The notes: a model not told the origin generated them from the sequence alone. A stretch of DNA of 64,000 nucleotides from Gammaproteobacteria bacterium (GCA_015487785.1 WFPC01000004.1:25810-89809), one strand, 5' to 3'. Counted from the stretch's first letter, positions 8,159 to 18,221 are shown. Numbers and translations are program-made.

Positions 8159-9759
8159 AATCGCGCTGGATCGTCCTGCTGCCCTGCCTGTGCGCGTTGA
8201 TGGCCTGTGACGGGCGCCGGAACAGCCTCGTCGGCCAGATCCACTACCAGGACTGGCTCTACGATCAGACCGGCCTGACACGGCGCCAAGCCAAGCCGGT
8301 GCGCTTTGCCCTGGTGGATCTGCTGGATGCTGACGGTCGGCGCCTGGCCAGCACCCATACCGACGGTGCCGGCCGTTACCGCTTCGAGGGCGACATTCCC
8401 TTGCGTTTTTCCCTGCGCGTGCTCGCCCGCCAGGATGGCAGTATGGCTCCGGCGGTGACGGTGCAGGATCTGCGCGGCGATGTCTATGCGGTGACCAGGA
8501 ACGTGGACCGCTTCGAGCCGGTGATCGACATCGCCCTGCCGGCGGAGGCCTCGGCGGCGTTCAACCTGTTCGATGTCTACCAGGCTGCCGGGGCCTATTT
8601 CAGCGAGCTGAGCGGTCGCCCGCCACAGCCCCTGATGGTGTTCTGGCAGCCGGGCAACGTCGATGGCACCTATTATTGCTCCGCCTTTGCCAACCCTGGC
8701 TGCGTGGGCGGGGCGGGCATCTACGTGCTCAGCGAGCGCAACGGTGAGAGCAGCCTGTATGACGATCGCGACGAATACGATGACGACGTTCTGCTGCATG
8801 AATACGGTCATTTCCTGTTCGCGCGCTATTCTCGCGACGACTCCCCCGGTGGCTGCCACAGCCTGGAGGCCAACGACCAGGACCTCACCCTCGCCTGGAG
8901 CGAGGGCTGGGGCAATTTTTTTTCCGCTGCGGTCAAATCGTGGATGCGTGCACGGGGAGACTCGGCCCTGTCCAGCAGTCTGCCCGCCAGTCACTACATC
9001 GATACCGTGCAATCCGCCAGCGGCAGCGACATCGGCATTTCCTTCGACTTCGCCGATCCCGAGCGCAATCTCGTCCAGGCCTCCGACAGATACTTCTACG
9101 CCGGCAGCGAAGTGGCCGTGGCCAATGTGCTGTGGCGCCTGTTTGAACAGCAAAACACTCTGGCCGGGTTGTGGCGCATCTTCACCGCCCCGGCATGGCG
9201 GGAACGCAGCGCGCCCATCACCGTAGAGGCGCTGTGGGACGGACTGCGCGATCCCTACCTCGGGCACGGTTACAGCACGGCGGCCGTACTGCCGATATTC
9301 CAGGCGCGTGGACTGGACTACACGGAGGACGGCTACGAGCCGGACGACAGCGCCTCATCCGACAGACTGTTGCAGTTGCAACAAATTGAGTCGCATACCC
9401 TGTACAGGGAGGCCGGCGCCGATCGTGACATATTTGCCATTCCGGTGAGCGCCAACGTGCGTTACCGGGTAGCCACCGGCAAGCTCAGGAATGGAGCCGA
9501 TACCCAGATGTGGTTGTACGAAAATCCGGGCCTGGAACGGGTGCTGGCCACAAACGACAACCTTGGCAATGACAACATGCTGGTGGACGAACGCTGCGGC
9601 AGGCGTCTGGCCACCACCGATGCCCTGGCCTCGGCAATTGAATTCACAGCCTTTCAGGATGGTCTGTATTACATCGCGGTGGCCACCAGCACACAGCCGT
9701 TCGGCTTTACCGGACGCTATGGCGGCTACCAGATCAGTCTCACCCGACTGGGCCCCTGA
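8155..9759 (+). CDS. Lipoprotein zinc metallopeptidase, second copy (unit B2)
   Basis: A 534-residue paralogue of the protein at 5698-7593. The start is the TTG at 8155, overlapping the A2 stop, because it places SRWIVLLPCLCALMAC (lipobox LMAC) at the N-terminus; the upstream open frame lacks this. The BIG2-like domain of B1 is absent. The regulatory-like segment (THTDGAGRYRFEG), YYCSAFANPGCVGGAGIYV, the zinc motif DDDVLLHEYGHFLF, LAWSEGWGNF and the PPC-like C-terminus (GYEPDDSASSD ... DRDIFAIPVSANVRYRVAT) are all kept. Asp at +2 after the lipidated Cys would favour inner-membrane retention by Lol rules; Klebsiella pullulanase, a type II substrate, also has Asp+2. gspC begins 92 bp downstream. 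Confidence 0.8.
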   Translation: MKSRWIVLLPCLCALMACDGRRNSLVGQIHYQDWLYDQTGLTRRQAKPVRFALVDLLDADGRRLASTHTDGAGRYRFEGDIPLRFSLRVLARQDGSMAPAVTVQDLRGDVYAVTRNVDRFEPVIDIALPAEASAAFNLFDVYQAAGAYFSELSGRPPQPLMVFWQPGNVDGTYYCSAFANPGCVGGAGIYVLSERNGESSLYDDRDEYDDDVLLHEYGHFLFARYSRDDSPGGCHSLEANDQDLTLAWSEGWGNFFSAAVKSWMRARGDSALSSSLPASHYIDTVQSASGSDIGISFDFADPERNLVQASDRYFYAGSEVAVANVLWRLFEQQNTLAGLWRIFTAPAWRERSAPITVEALWDGLRDPYLGHGYSTAAVLPIFQARGLDYTEDGYEPDDSASSDRLLQLQQIESHTLYREAGADRDIFAIPVSANVRYRVATGKLRNGADTQMWLYENPGLERVLATNDNLGNDNMLVDERCGRRLATTDALASAIEFTAFQDGLYYIAVATSTQPFGFTGRYGGYQISLTRLGP

Positions 9760-9797
9760 ACCGGAATGTGTTTTGCTCCGTCAGAGGGTTGCCGGCG

Positions 9798-9826
9798 CAT
9801 GCCCGGCCCGGTATTTCCGGTATACT
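9798..9826 (+). promoter_or_regulatory. Possible promoter of the gsp operon
   Basis: TATACT at 9821-9826 is a good -10 element about 25 bp before the chosen gspC start. No convincing -35 lies at 16-18 bp, so this is only a candidate. The 92-bp gap between the metallopeptidase gene and gspC holds nothing else notable. Confidence 0.3.
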
Positions 9827-9851
9827 GCACACGAACAGCGCTTTTCGATAC

Positions 9852-10769
9852 ATGATGCAAAAACTGACAACGACAATGAGCGGGTTCGACTGGGCTGGCA
9901 AGGTGCCGGTACTGGTCAATCTGCTTCTGGTGCTGGCTCTGGCCCAGGTCCTGGCCAGCCTGAGCTGGCGTCTGCTGCCATTGCCGGAGCCGCTTGTGCC
10001 CCCGCCCGAGGTGGTGCAGGGCAGCGCGCCGGCAGCGGCGCCGGTGCCCGGTGATCTGGGTGGACAAATCGCCGCCTGGCACCTGTTCGGCCGGGTGCAA
10101 AAGGAAAAGCGCGTGGCGCCTGCGGCACCTCCACCGAGAGCCGAGGCGGCGCCGGATACCAGCCTGCGGCTGAGTCTGAGGGGCGTGTTCGTGTCCGATC
10201 AGGCCGACGATGCCTGGGTCATCGTCGCCGACCACCGTGGCAAGGAGGAGACCTACCGCCCCGGTGACACCCTGCCCGGTGGCGCCACCTTGCTGGAGGT
10301 CTACGCCGACCGCATCATCCTGCAGCACAATGGCCGGCGCGAGACATTGCGCCTGCCCGCCAGCAACATGGATAATACATCCACCAAGTCACGCGCTGGC
10401 GCGCGCAGCCGCCCGCGTGGTCCGGCGCAGTCGGTCACCACGCTGTCCAGCGAGGCCAGTCAGGTATTGAGCGAGTACCGGCAGAAACTGCTCACCGATC
10501 CGCAGTCGGTGATGAGCGCGGTGCGCGCCGAACCCTATCGCAAGGGCGGGCGTCTGATGGGTTACCGGGTATTCCCCGGCGCCGATCGCAAACTGATGCA
10601 GAAGATTGGCCTGCGTCCGGGCGACGTGGTGACCCGTATCAATGGCATCGTGCTGGACAGTCCGCTCAAGGGGCTGGAAGTGATGCAGAAGATCAGCGAT
10701 GCCAGCGAGATCACGGTGGACGTGTTGCGCGATGGTGTCAACCAGACCTTCGTGGTGCCGATTAACTAG
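9852..10769 (+). CDS. gspC: Type II secretion protein C
   Basis: GspC links the inner-membrane platform to the outer-membrane secretin and helps in substrate selection. The 305-residue product has one N-terminal transmembrane segment (VLVNLLLVLALAQVLASLSW), a proline-rich linker and a homology region (HLFGRV ... LSLRGVFVSDQADDAWVIVA, RPGDTLPGGATLLEVYADRI). A PDZ domain ends the protein (GGRLMGYRVFPGADRKLMQK, then RPGDVVTRINGIVL). The ATG at 9852 is chosen as the first start near the membrane segment; the next at 9855 and one at 9876 are alternatives, and no strong ribosome site distinguishes them. gspD follows after 26 bp. Confidence 0.93.
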   Translation: MMQKLTTTMSGFDWAGKVPVLVNLLLVLALAQVLASLSWRLLPLPEPLVPPPEVVQGSAPAAAPVPGDLGGQIAAWHLFGRVQKEKRVAPAAPPPRAEAAPDTSLRLSLRGVFVSDQADDAWVIVADHRGKEETYRPGDTLPGGATLLEVYADRIILQHNGRRETLRLPASNMDNTSTKSRAGARSRPRGPAQSVTTLSSEASQVLSEYRQKLLTDPQSVMSAVRAEPYRKGGRLMGYRVFPGADRKLMQKIGLRPGDVVTRINGIVLDSPLKGLEVMQKISDASEITVDVLRDGVNQTFVVPIN

Positions 10770-10795
10770 ATCATAAGCATTCAAGGAGCACGAAC

Positions 10796-12775
10796 TTGTC
10801 GTCCTTCACCGCTCATTCATGGCCCCTGCGCCTGTTGCTGGGTTTGCTGCTGCTGATGTCGGGCGCGCTGGCACAGGCCAAGTCCATCACCCTCAACATG
10901 AAGAATGCCGACATCAACGCGGTGATCGGCACCGTCGCCGAAGTGACCGGCAAGAACTTCATCATCGATCCGCGGGTGAAGGGCAAGGTCACCATCATCT
11001 CCTCGCGGCCGCTGGATGCCGACCAGGTCTACCAGGTGTTTCTGGCCATGCTCGACGTGCACGGTTATGCCGCGGTGCCCGCCGGCGAGGTGATCAAGAT
11101 TCTGCCCGATGCCGACGCCAAGCATGCCGGCATGCCCGCGCGCGGCAAGGGCGAGGAGATCGTCACCCAGGTGATCGCGGTCAAGCACGTGTCGGCGGCA
11201 CAACTGGTGCCCATCCTGCGCCCCCTGGTGCCGCCCCAGGGACACCTGGCGGCCCATGCGCAGACCAACACCTTGATCGTCGCCGACCGGGTGAGCAATA
11301 TTCGTCGCCTGCTGCGCATCGTGCAGAAGATCGACGAACCCAGCAGCAGCGAGATCGAGGTGGTGCCCCTGCAACATGCCTCGGCCACCGAGGTGGTACG
11401 CATTCTCACCACCCTGCGCCAGCAGAAAAAGAAAAAGGACCCCAAGTCCTCGACGCCCACCCTGGTGGCCGACGAACGCACCAACAGCATCCTGCTCGGC
11501 GGCGAGAAGAGCGAGCGATTGCAGATCAAGGCCATCATCGCGCATCTCGACACCCCCTCCGAGACCAGCGGCAACACCCATGTGGTCTACCTGCGTTATG
11601 CCAAGGCCAAGGACATGGTGACGGTGCTCACCGGCGTGGGCAAGGTCAAGGCCAAGGACAAGAAGGGTGGTGGCGCGTCCCGGCGTCAGCAGAACTTCGA
11701 CATCCAGGCCGACGAGAGCGCCAATGCCCTGGTGATCACCGCCTCGCCGGACGTATATCGCTCGTTGGAGTCGGTGATTCGCAAGCTCGACGTGCGCCGG
11801 GCCCAGGTGCTGGTGGAGGCCATTATCGCCGAGGTCTCCCTGAACCAGACCAGCGAGCTGGGCATCCAGTGGTTCGCCGGTAGTGAAAACCCGGGTTCCA
11901 ACCCGGTGGGCGTGACCAACTTCGGTTCCAACAGCATCGTGCAGATGGGGGCGGCAGCCAATTCACTGTCCCGCGGACAGCCGCCCACCTCGCTGCCCAT
12001 AGGCAATGGGCTGACCATGGCCGTGGGCAGTATCACCAGCGGGCGCTACAGCTTCGGCGCCTTGATCAATGCCCTGGCCGGCGACGGCCGGGCCAACCTG
12101 CTGTCCACCCCCAATATCGTCACCATGGACAACGAGGAAGCCGAGATCTTCGTGGGCAAGGAAGTCTCCATCCCCAGTGGTGCCTACAGCGTCACCGGCA
12201 CCGTGGGCAGTATCAACAACCCCTTCACCACCTTCAAGGCCAAGCAGGTGGGGATTCGGTTGAAGGTGAAACCGCAGATCAACGAAGGGGATGCCATAAA
12301 GCTGGATATCGACCAGAACGTGGACGCCATCACTGCCGGCAACGCCGGCGAGGCCAACCTGGTGACCAGCCAGCGCAGCATCAAGACCAGCGTGATGGTG
12401 GACGACGGCCAGATCGTGGTGCTGGGCGGCCTGATCACCAACGACGAGAACCAGAGCGTGCAGAAGGTGCCCCTGCTGGGGGATATCCCGCTACTCGGCG
12501 CCCTGTTCCGCTACAAGCGCAACAACACCGACAAGACCAATCTGATGGTTTTCCTGCGCCCGCAGATCCTGCGTGATGCGGCGGTGGCGGCGGCGGTGAC
12601 CGGTGAGAAATACAACTACATGCGGGCCAAGCAACTGGAGGTCACCCGCGGTCAACCCTTCCTGCAACAGACCCCGGCCATGCGTTTTCCGCCGTTGAGC
12701 AGCTTTCTGCCGCCGCCCAAGACCAAGACAGGGCAGGAAAACAGTCGCCTGCCCGAGGAGCTGGAGGATGAATAG
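10796..12775 (+). CDS. gspD: Type II secretion secretin
   Basis: This is the multimeric outer-membrane channel of the type II system. TTG start at 10796 is supported by AAGGAG eight bases upstream and by the signal peptide (LRLLLGLLLLMSGALAQAK). The 659 residues contain N0 (ITLNMKNADINAVIGTVAEV), three N1-N3 ring domains with the repeated VVPLQHASA and HVVYLRYAKAKDM strands, and the secretin core with VPLLGDIPLLGALFR near residue 575. The C-terminus (ENSRLPEELEDE) is short and acidic. No pilotin gene is recognisable nearby. Confidence 0.96.
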   Translation: MSSFTAHSWPLRLLLGLLLLMSGALAQAKSITLNMKNADINAVIGTVAEVTGKNFIIDPRVKGKVTIISSRPLDADQVYQVFLAMLDVHGYAAVPAGEVIKILPDADAKHAGMPARGKGEEIVTQVIAVKHVSAAQLVPILRPLVPPQGHLAAHAQTNTLIVADRVSNIRRLLRIVQKIDEPSSSEIEVVPLQHASATEVVRILTTLRQQKKKKDPKSSTPTLVADERTNSILLGGEKSERLQIKAIIAHLDTPSETSGNTHVVYLRYAKAKDMVTVLTGVGKVKAKDKKGGGASRRQQNFDIQADESANALVITASPDVYRSLESVIRKLDVRRAQVLVEAIIAEVSLNQTSELGIQWFAGSENPGSNPVGVTNFGSNSIVQMGAAANSLSRGQPPTSLPIGNGLTMAVGSITSGRYSFGALINALAGDGRANLLSTPNIVTMDNEEAEIFVGKEVSIPSGAYSVTGTVGSINNPFTTFKAKQVGIRLKVKPQINEGDAIKLDIDQNVDAITAGNAGEANLVTSQRSIKTSVMVDDGQIVVLGGLITNDENQSVQKVPLLGDIPLLGALFRYKRNNTDKTNLMVFLRPQILRDAAVAAAVTGEKYNYMRAKQLEVTRGQPFLQQTPAMRFPPLSSFLPPPKTKTGQENSRLPEELEDE

Positions 12776-12778
12776 GTC

Positions 12779-14296
12779 ATGAGTCAGCCCGACGGTGGTG
12801 CCGTGGCACTCCAGGAGCAGGCATCTGCCGCCAGGGACCTGCCCTTCGCCTTTGCCAAGCGTCACCGCATCCTGCTGGATGGGCTGGACGAGCGCCAGGC
12901 AAGGGTGCTCGCCGCGCCGGCGGCCCACCTGGCCAGTTTCACCGAACTGCGCCGGGCCCTGGGCCGTCCGCTGCAGGTTCTGTGGGTGAGCGATGAGGAA
13001 TTCGAGCGTCGCCTGCAGCAGAGTTATGAAGGCGGTTCCTCCGAGGCCATGCAAATGGCCGACGAGCTGGGGGAGGAGCTGGATCTCAGCAGCGTGGCGC
13101 AGGAACTGGCCGAACCCGAAGACCTGCTGGAGACCCAGGACGACGCGCCCATCATACGTCTGATCAATGCCTTGCTCACCGAGGCCATCAAGGCTGACGC
13201 CTCCGACATCCACATCGAACCCTTCGAGAACCGCCTGGTGGTGCGCATGCGGGTGGACGGCGTGCTGCGGGAGGTGCTGGAACAGAAAAAGGCCGTGACG
13301 CCGCTGATCGTATCCCGCATCAAGGTCATGGCCAAGCTCGATATCGCCGAGAAGCGCCTGCCCCAAGACGGTCGCATTTCCCTGCGGGTGGCCGGGCGGG
13401 CGGTGGACGTGCGGGTATCCACCCTGCCTTCCGGGCATGGCGAGCGGGTGGTGCTGCGCCTGCTGGACAAACAGGCCGGACGGCTGGATCTGGAACAACT
13501 GGGCATGGATGCACCGGAGCTGGGCGCCATGACCCGGCTGATCCAAAAACCCCACGGCATCATCCTGGTCACTGGTCCCACCGGCTCGGGCAAGACCACC
13601 ACACTCTACGCCGTGCTCAGCCGGCTCAACGACAAGCGGCGCAATATCATGACGGTGGAAGATCCCATCGAATACTATCTCGACGGCATCGGTCAGACCC
13701 AGGTCAACCCCAAGGTGGACATGAGCTTCGCTCGTGGCCTGCGTGCCATCCTGCGCCAGGATCCCGACGTGGTGATGGTGGGGGAGATCCGCGACCTGGA
13801 AACCGCCGAGATCGCGGTGCAGGCCTCGCTCACCGGTCACCTGGTGTTGTCTACCCTGCACACCAATACCGCGGTGGGCGCGGTGACCCGCCTGCGCGAC
13901 ATGGGGGTGGAACCGTTCCTGCTCTCCTCCAGCCTGCTCGGGGTGGTGGCCCAGCGCCTGGTGCGCCTGCTGTGTCCCCATTGCAAGAGTCCGCAGCCGG
14001 CCAGTGCCGCCGACTGCGCCTTGCTGGGGGTGTCGCCGGCAAACCCGCCCACCCTGTATGTGCCGGTGGGCTGTGCCGAGTGCAACCAGCTTGGCTATCG
14101 CGGGCGTACCGGTATCTACGAGGTGATCGAGGTAGATGCCGAGATGCGCGAGATGATCCACGAACAGGCCGGCGAACAACAGCTTGAGATCCAGGCCCGC
14201 AAACATTCCCGCGGCATTCGCCAGGACGGCATGCGCCGGGTTTTGGCCGGTGACACCTCGCTGGAGGAAGTGCTGCGGGTGACCCGGGAAGACTGA
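12779..14296 (+). CDS. gspE: Type II secretion ATPase
   Basis: GspE is the cytoplasmic hexameric ATPase that drives pseudopilus assembly. Its 505 residues include an N-terminal domain that docks to GspL, Walker [11 protein letters not shown] at residue 266, and the Asp box [20 protein letters not shown]. The Walker B region is [19 protein letters not shown] and the His box is STLHTNTA. A tetracysteine zinc motif follows (LLCPHC near 397 and [14 protein letters not shown] near 430), which is typical of GspE. Its start lies 3 bp after the gspD stop. Confidence 0.96.
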   Translation: MSQPDGGAVALQEQASAARDLPFAFAKRHRILLDGLDERQARVLAAPAAHLASFTELRRALGRPLQVLWVSDEEFERRLQQSYEGGSSEAMQMADELGEELDLSSVAQELAEPEDLLETQDDAPIIRLINALLTEAIKADASDIHIEPFENRLVVRMRVDGVLREVLEQKKAVTPLIVSRIKVMAKLDIAEKRLPQDGRISLRVAGRAVDVRVSTLPSGHGERVVLRLLDKQAGRLDLEQLGMDAPELGAMTRLIQKPHGIILVTGPTGSGKTTTLYAVLSRLNDKRRNIMTVEDPIEYYLDGIGQTQVNPKVDMSFARGLRAILRQDPDVVMVGEIRDLETAEIAVQASLTGHLVLSTLHTNTAVGAVTRLRDMGVEPFLLSSSLLGVVAQRLVRLLCPHCKSPQPASAADCALLGVSPANPPTLYVPVGCAECNQLGYRGRTGIYEVIEVDAEMREMIHEQAGEQQLEIQARKHSRGIRQDGMRRVLAGDTSLEEVLRVTRED

Positions 14297-14298
14297 GC

Positions 14299-15513
14299 AT
14301 GGGCGCCTTCGAATACACCGCGCTCGATGCTCGCGGCAAGGAAACCAAGGGTGTGCTGGAGGGCGACACCCCGCGCCAGGTCCGCGCCATGCTGCGCGAG
14401 CGGGGCTGGGTGCCGCTGACGGTGGAAGAAGTACGTCAGCGCGAACAGCGCAAGCAGCGCCGTTTCGTCCTGTTCCAGCGCATCGGGGCCACCGACCTGG
14501 CCCTGATCACCCGCCAGCTCGCCACCCTGGTAGGCTCGGGCCTGCCGGTGGAAGAGGCCCTGCGGGCGGTGTCCCAGCAAACCGAAAAGCCGCGCCTCAA
14601 GAGCATGATCATGGGTGTGCGCTCGCGGGTGCTGGAAGGGCATTCCCTGGCCACTGCCCTGGCCGACTATCCCCATGTGTTCTCCGAACTCTACCGCAGC
14701 ACGGTGGAGGCCGGCGAGCAGTCAGGCTACATCAACGTGGTGCTTGAGCGTCTGGCCGATTACACCGAAAGCCGGCAACAACTCCAGCACAAACTGATGC
14801 TGGCCCTGCTCTATCCCGTGCTGGTCTCACTGGTGGCCATTGCCGTGGTCCTGTTGCTGCTGGCCTATGTGGTGCCCCAGGTGGTGCAGATGTTCGAACA
14901 CACCGGTCAGCAACTGCCGCTGCTCACCCGGCTGCTGATCGGGGTGAGCGACTTCGTGGCCGCCTATGGCCTGATCATGGGGCTGGCACTGGCCTTGCTC
15001 GGCCTGGGCTTCGCTTATCTCATGCGCTATCCGGGTTTTCGGCGGCGTTTCCATGCCCTGTTGCTGAAACTGCCCCTGATCGCCAAACTGGTGCGAGGTA
15101 TGAACACCGCCCGCTTCGCGCGCACCTTCAGCATTCTCACCGCCAGTGGGGTACCGGTGCTGGAAGCCATGCGCATCTCCGCCCAGGTGATGGTCAACCT
15201 GCCCATGCGTGAAGCGGTGGAGGAAGCCGCCATGCGGGTGCGCGAGGGGGCCAGCATCCATGAGGCCCTGGCCGCCAGTGGCTATTTTCCGCCCATGACC
15301 GTGCAACTCATCGGCAGCGGCGAGGCCAGCGGCGACCTCGAAACCATGCTGGATCGCGCCGCCGACAACCAGGAGCGCGAGATGGAAACCTTTCTCTCCG
15401 CCGCCATGGGCCTGTTCGAGCCGGTGATGATCCTGTTCATGGGCGGTGCCGTGCTGGTGATCGTGCTGGCCATCATGCTTCCCATACTGGACATGAACAG
15501 CCTGATTCGCTGA
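14299..15513 (+). CDS. gspF: Type II secretion inner-membrane platform protein
   Basis: A 404-residue polytopic protein with two GspF domains. The N-terminal MGAFEYTALDARGKETKGVL and LALITRQLATLVGSGLPVEE are diagnostic. Membrane segments are seen near residues 170-195 (LALLYPVLVSLVAIAVVLLL), 215-240 and 375-400 (ILFMGGAVLVIVLAIMLPIL). It begins 2 bp after gspE. It is the last gene of the first half of the gsp locus; a chemoreceptor gene follows instead of the usual gspG. Confidence 0.95.
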   Translation: MGAFEYTALDARGKETKGVLEGDTPRQVRAMLRERGWVPLTVEEVRQREQRKQRRFVLFQRIGATDLALITRQLATLVGSGLPVEEALRAVSQQTEKPRLKSMIMGVRSRVLEGHSLATALADYPHVFSELYRSTVEAGEQSGYINVVLERLADYTESRQQLQHKLMLALLYPVLVSLVAIAVVLLLLAYVVPQVVQMFEHTGQQLPLLTRLLIGVSDFVAAYGLIMGLALALLGLGFAYLMRYPGFRRRFHALLLKLPLIAKLVRGMNTARFARTFSILTASGVPVLEAMRISAQVMVNLPMREAVEEAAMRVREGASIHEALAASGYFPPMTVQLIGSGEASGDLETMLDRAADNQEREMETFLSAAMGLFEPVMILFMGGAVLVIVLAIMLPILDMNSLIR

Positions 15514-15545
15514 ACGCCGATCTTGCCGGTGCTCGCGCACATTCC

Positions 15546-15572
15546 TTAAGAATCTCCTGCAAGCCACGATAA
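15546..15572 (+). promoter_or_regulatory. Sigma-28-like promoter before a chemoreceptor gene
   Basis: TTAAGAAT, an 11-bp spacer, then CACGATAA, compared with TAAAGTTT-N11-GCCGATAA: 5 of 8 and 6 of 8 matches, with the CGATAA core exact. It lies in the 182-bp gap after gspF and about 120 bp before the chemoreceptor start. This would let the receptor be expressed with flagellar genes, separately from the gsp genes on either side. Confidence 0.45.
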
Positions 15573-15695
15573 CACTCAATGTAGCTAATACGAAATGATT
15601 AGCGGCATATCCCGGCCGGCAAGATGGCGTCGCCGCGGCCAGGATGGAAAGGATGCCCGCCGAATGCACGGTGCTGTCTGTTGGGAGAAACGATC

Positions 15696-17297
15696 ATGAT
15701 GAGAATGATGAAAATAAAAATGCCTTCCTTTTCCTTTCGTGGCAAGATCCTGCTGCTACTGGGCCTGGTCCAGCTTGGCCTGTTGGCGGCGGTGATGAGC
15801 GCGGCCTTCCTGTTCTATTATGAAGAGGAAACCGAGCATGTCAGCACGCGCCTGCAGGGCTTGGCCTCCACCCTGGCCGATGCCAGCGCCGGCGATGTGG
15901 CGCGGCGAGACTTGCCTTCCTTGCACGCGGCCGCGCAGACCGTGCTCAAGCACAACCAGTTGGCCTATGTGCGTATCCTGGGGCGTGATGGCGCGGTGCT
16001 GGTTGCCGCCGGCGCGTCCCGCTCCGGTGTGGTCGACAGCGACTTCGATGCCGCTCTCGCCAGCGATGGCGTGTTCGACGTGGCAGCGCCGGTGTTCCAC
16101 GCAGGAAAAAACCTGGGCCGGGTGGAGTTGGGGCAAGACCTGGGCGAGATCGCCGAGGAGTTGGATGGCCTGGCCTGGAGCGCGCTGCTCATGGGCGGCG
16201 GCGTGTTGCTGATCACCCTGGCTTTGCTGTATGTGAGCCTGTATTACCTCACCCGGCCGCTGGAACAATTGCGCAAGGCGTTTTACCGCCTGGTACAGGG
16301 CGAAGCCAGTTTCTCCACCCGGCTCAATATCGAGGGTGAGCACGAATTTGCCCAGATCGGCGCCTTCTTCGACCTGTTCATGGCTGAGCTGGAGGAAATG
16401 GTGAACAAGATCATGAGCCTGGCCTCGGGTTTGTCCGAAGCCAGTCACCGGGCGCAGGACATCACCAGCAATACCAGTGCGGCGGTGGAGCAACAGGCCC
16501 AGGCCATCGCCAGTTTCACCCACAGCATCGAGCAAATGGCCCAGGCCAGCGAGCAGGTTAGCACTCAGGTGGAGGCCACCAAGGAAAATGCCCAGCAAGC
16601 CCAGCAGCGGGCGCGCTGTGGTCTGGAAGTGGTTTCCACGGCGCGCAACGAGATGCGGCAGTTGGTGGAGAGCATGGAAGGGCTCAATACCACCGTCACC
16701 CGCCTGGCCAGTCGCCATGCCGATATCCAGGCGGCTCTGGACATGATCGAAACCATTGCCGAGCAGACCAACCTGCTGGCGCTCAATGCCGCCATCGAGG
16801 CGGCCCGCGCCGGTGAGCACGGACGTGGCTTTGCGGTGGTGGCCGACGAGGTACGCAGCCTGTCACAGCGTACCACCCAGTCCACCGCCGAGATCGAAAA
16901 ACTCATTGGTGCCATCCGCAGCGACAGTGAACAGGCAGTGGCGACCATGCAGGCCAACATGGAGCGGGCAAGACACAATATGGCCCAGGTGGACGATGCC
17001 GGCGCCAGTTTCGAGCGCATCGCCAGCGCGCTGGACGAGATCCAGCACGAGAGCCGGGAGAGCGCCGAGTTGGCGGCACAGCAACAGAATTTGGCGCGCG
17101 ACATCCATCAGCAGATCAACCAGATCAACCACAACATCGCCGAGCTGGTGGCCATCGCCAAGCAGAATATCTCCGACAACAGCGACCTGGCTCAGTTCTC
17201 GGTGCAACTCGCCGCCGTGGTTGGACAGAGCATGGAGCAGGAACTGACTGCCGGCAGCGACATGGCAGCGCTGGAAACCGACGTGGAGTTGTTTTGA
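15696..17297 (+). CDS. Methyl-accepting chemotaxis protein (transmembrane)
   Basis: A 533-residue chemoreceptor. It has a first membrane helix ([20 protein letters not shown]), a periplasmic sensor of about 140 residues ([20 protein letters not shown]) and a second membrane helix ([20 protein letters not shown]). A HAMP linker ([20 protein letters not shown]) leads to the signalling domain with hairpin tip [20 protein letters not shown] and [18 protein letters not shown] at 15696 follows GGGAGA; an upstream open frame is not needed. The periplasmic ligand cannot be predicted. It sits between gspF and gspG with its own sigma-28-like promoter. Confidence 0.93.
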   Translation: MMRMMKIKMPSFSFRGKILLLLGLVQLGLLAAVMSAAFLFYYEEETEHVSTRLQGLASTLADASAGDVARRDLPSLHAAAQTVLKHNQLAYVRILGRDGAVLVAAGASRSGVVDSDFDAALASDGVFDVAAPVFHAGKNLGRVELGQDLGEIAEELDGLAWSALLMGGGVLLITLALLYVSLYYLTRPLEQLRKAFYRLVQGEASFSTRLNIEGEHEFAQIGAFFDLFMAELEEMVNKIMSLASGLSEASHRAQDITSNTSAAVEQQAQAIASFTHSIEQMAQASEQVSTQVEATKENAQQAQQRARCGLEVVSTARNEMRQLVESMEGLNTTVTRLASRHADIQAALDMIETIAEQTNLLALNAAIEAARAGEHGRGFAVVADEVRSLSQRTTQSTAEIEKLIGAIRSDSEQAVATMQANMERARHNMAQVDDAGASFERIASALDEIQHESRESAELAAQQQNLARDIHQQINQINHNIAELVAIAKQNISDNSDLAQFSVQLAAVVGQSMEQELTAGSDMAALETDVELF

Positions 17298-17304
17298 ATG
17301 TGCC

Positions 17305-18054
17305 TCAGCGGCACACCCCGATGGCGCCACGGCGGCAGCGTCTGCGATCGGACCAGATGGCGTTGCCCAGTTTGGCGCCGGTGAACACGGCGCCGGAGAG
17401 TTCCGCATCGCTCAGGTCGGCTCCTCGTAAATCGGCGTTGCTGAAATTGGCCTCGGTGAGATCGGCACCCGCCAGCTTGGCTTTGGTGAGGTCGGCACCG
17501 CTGAAGTCGGCCTGTTCCAGCAAGGCCTCCTCGAAGCGGGCCCCGCTCAGCCGGGCGCGGGAAAAGTCGGCCCTGCTTAGATCGGCCTGGTCGAAAACGG
17601 CTCGCTGGAGATCGGCCTCGCGGAGGATGGCGCCTTGCATCAGGGCGTTGTAGAAAGTGACATTGCTGAGCCGGGCGCCGGACAGATCGGCGGCGGTGAG
17701 CCTGGCCCGGTCGAAGCGGGCGCCGCGCAACCGTCCCCGTACCAGTTGGGCGCCGGACAGATCGGCTCCCACCAGACGCGCCTGCTTGCCCCGCGCGCTA
17801 CTGAGATCGGCCTGTCTGAGCGAGCTGAAGCCCAGGTCGGCGTGAGTGATGTCGGCTCCTTGCAGATTGGCACCGTCCAAGCGGGTCTTGATCAGGACGG
17901 CCTCACGCAAGGGCGCGCGCTCCAGGCTCATGCCGGACTTGTCGCAATCGCTCCAGTTGACCCGGTTGGCAGGAGGGTCCTGACAGGCCGCCATCGCGGC
18001 ACCTGACAACAACATGGCCCAAAACACATGCACGAAACGCCTGCCTAGATACAT
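17305..18054 (-). CDS. Exported pentapeptide-repeat protein
   Basis: A 249-residue protein with a signal peptide ([18 protein letters not shown]) followed by about 35 tandem A(D/N)LXX-type pentapeptides (for example [20 protein letters not shown]). These are expected to form a right-handed quadrilateral beta-helix. The C-terminus ([16 protein letters not shown]) carries cysteines and basic residues; an early Cys pair ([14 protein letters not shown]) could form disulfides in the periplasm. It converges on the chemoreceptor gene with only 7 bp between stops and is oriented against the gsp genes. The partner and role are unknown. Confidence 0.85.
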   Translation of the reverse strand: MYLGRRFVHVFWAMLLSGAAMAACQDPPANRVNWSDCDKSGMSLERAPLREAVLIKTRLDGANLQGADITHADLGFSSLRQADLSSARGKQARLVGADLSGAQLVRGRLRGARFDRARLTAADLSGARLSNVTFYNALMQGAILREADLQRAVFDQADLSRADFSRARLSGARFEEALLEQADFSGADLTKAKLAGADLTEANFSNADLRGADLSDAELSGAVFTGAKLGNAIWSDRRRCRRGAIGVCR

Positions 18055-18221
18055 CTCAAACGACTCCTTATCGATGCCATGTTGTCAGGCTATTGCAGCA
18101 CGGGCGGTTTTTTTTGGCAACACGATTGCGGCGTTCTTTGTTATCATGCCGGGGCTACGGAATGGTTCTTGCCTTTCATCGGCAACGGGGGTTCAATCTT
18201 CATCTACGGGACACGACACGC

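Noticed and set aside
8916..8923. T8 run in the second metallopeptidase gene as a frameshift site
   Set aside because: The frame continues through the conserved AWSEGWGNFF motif and aligns with the first copy, so no frameshift is indicated.
12491..14206. 571-codon open frame on the minus strand
   Set aside because: Antisense to gspE, which is certain from its Walker, Asp-box and zinc motifs.
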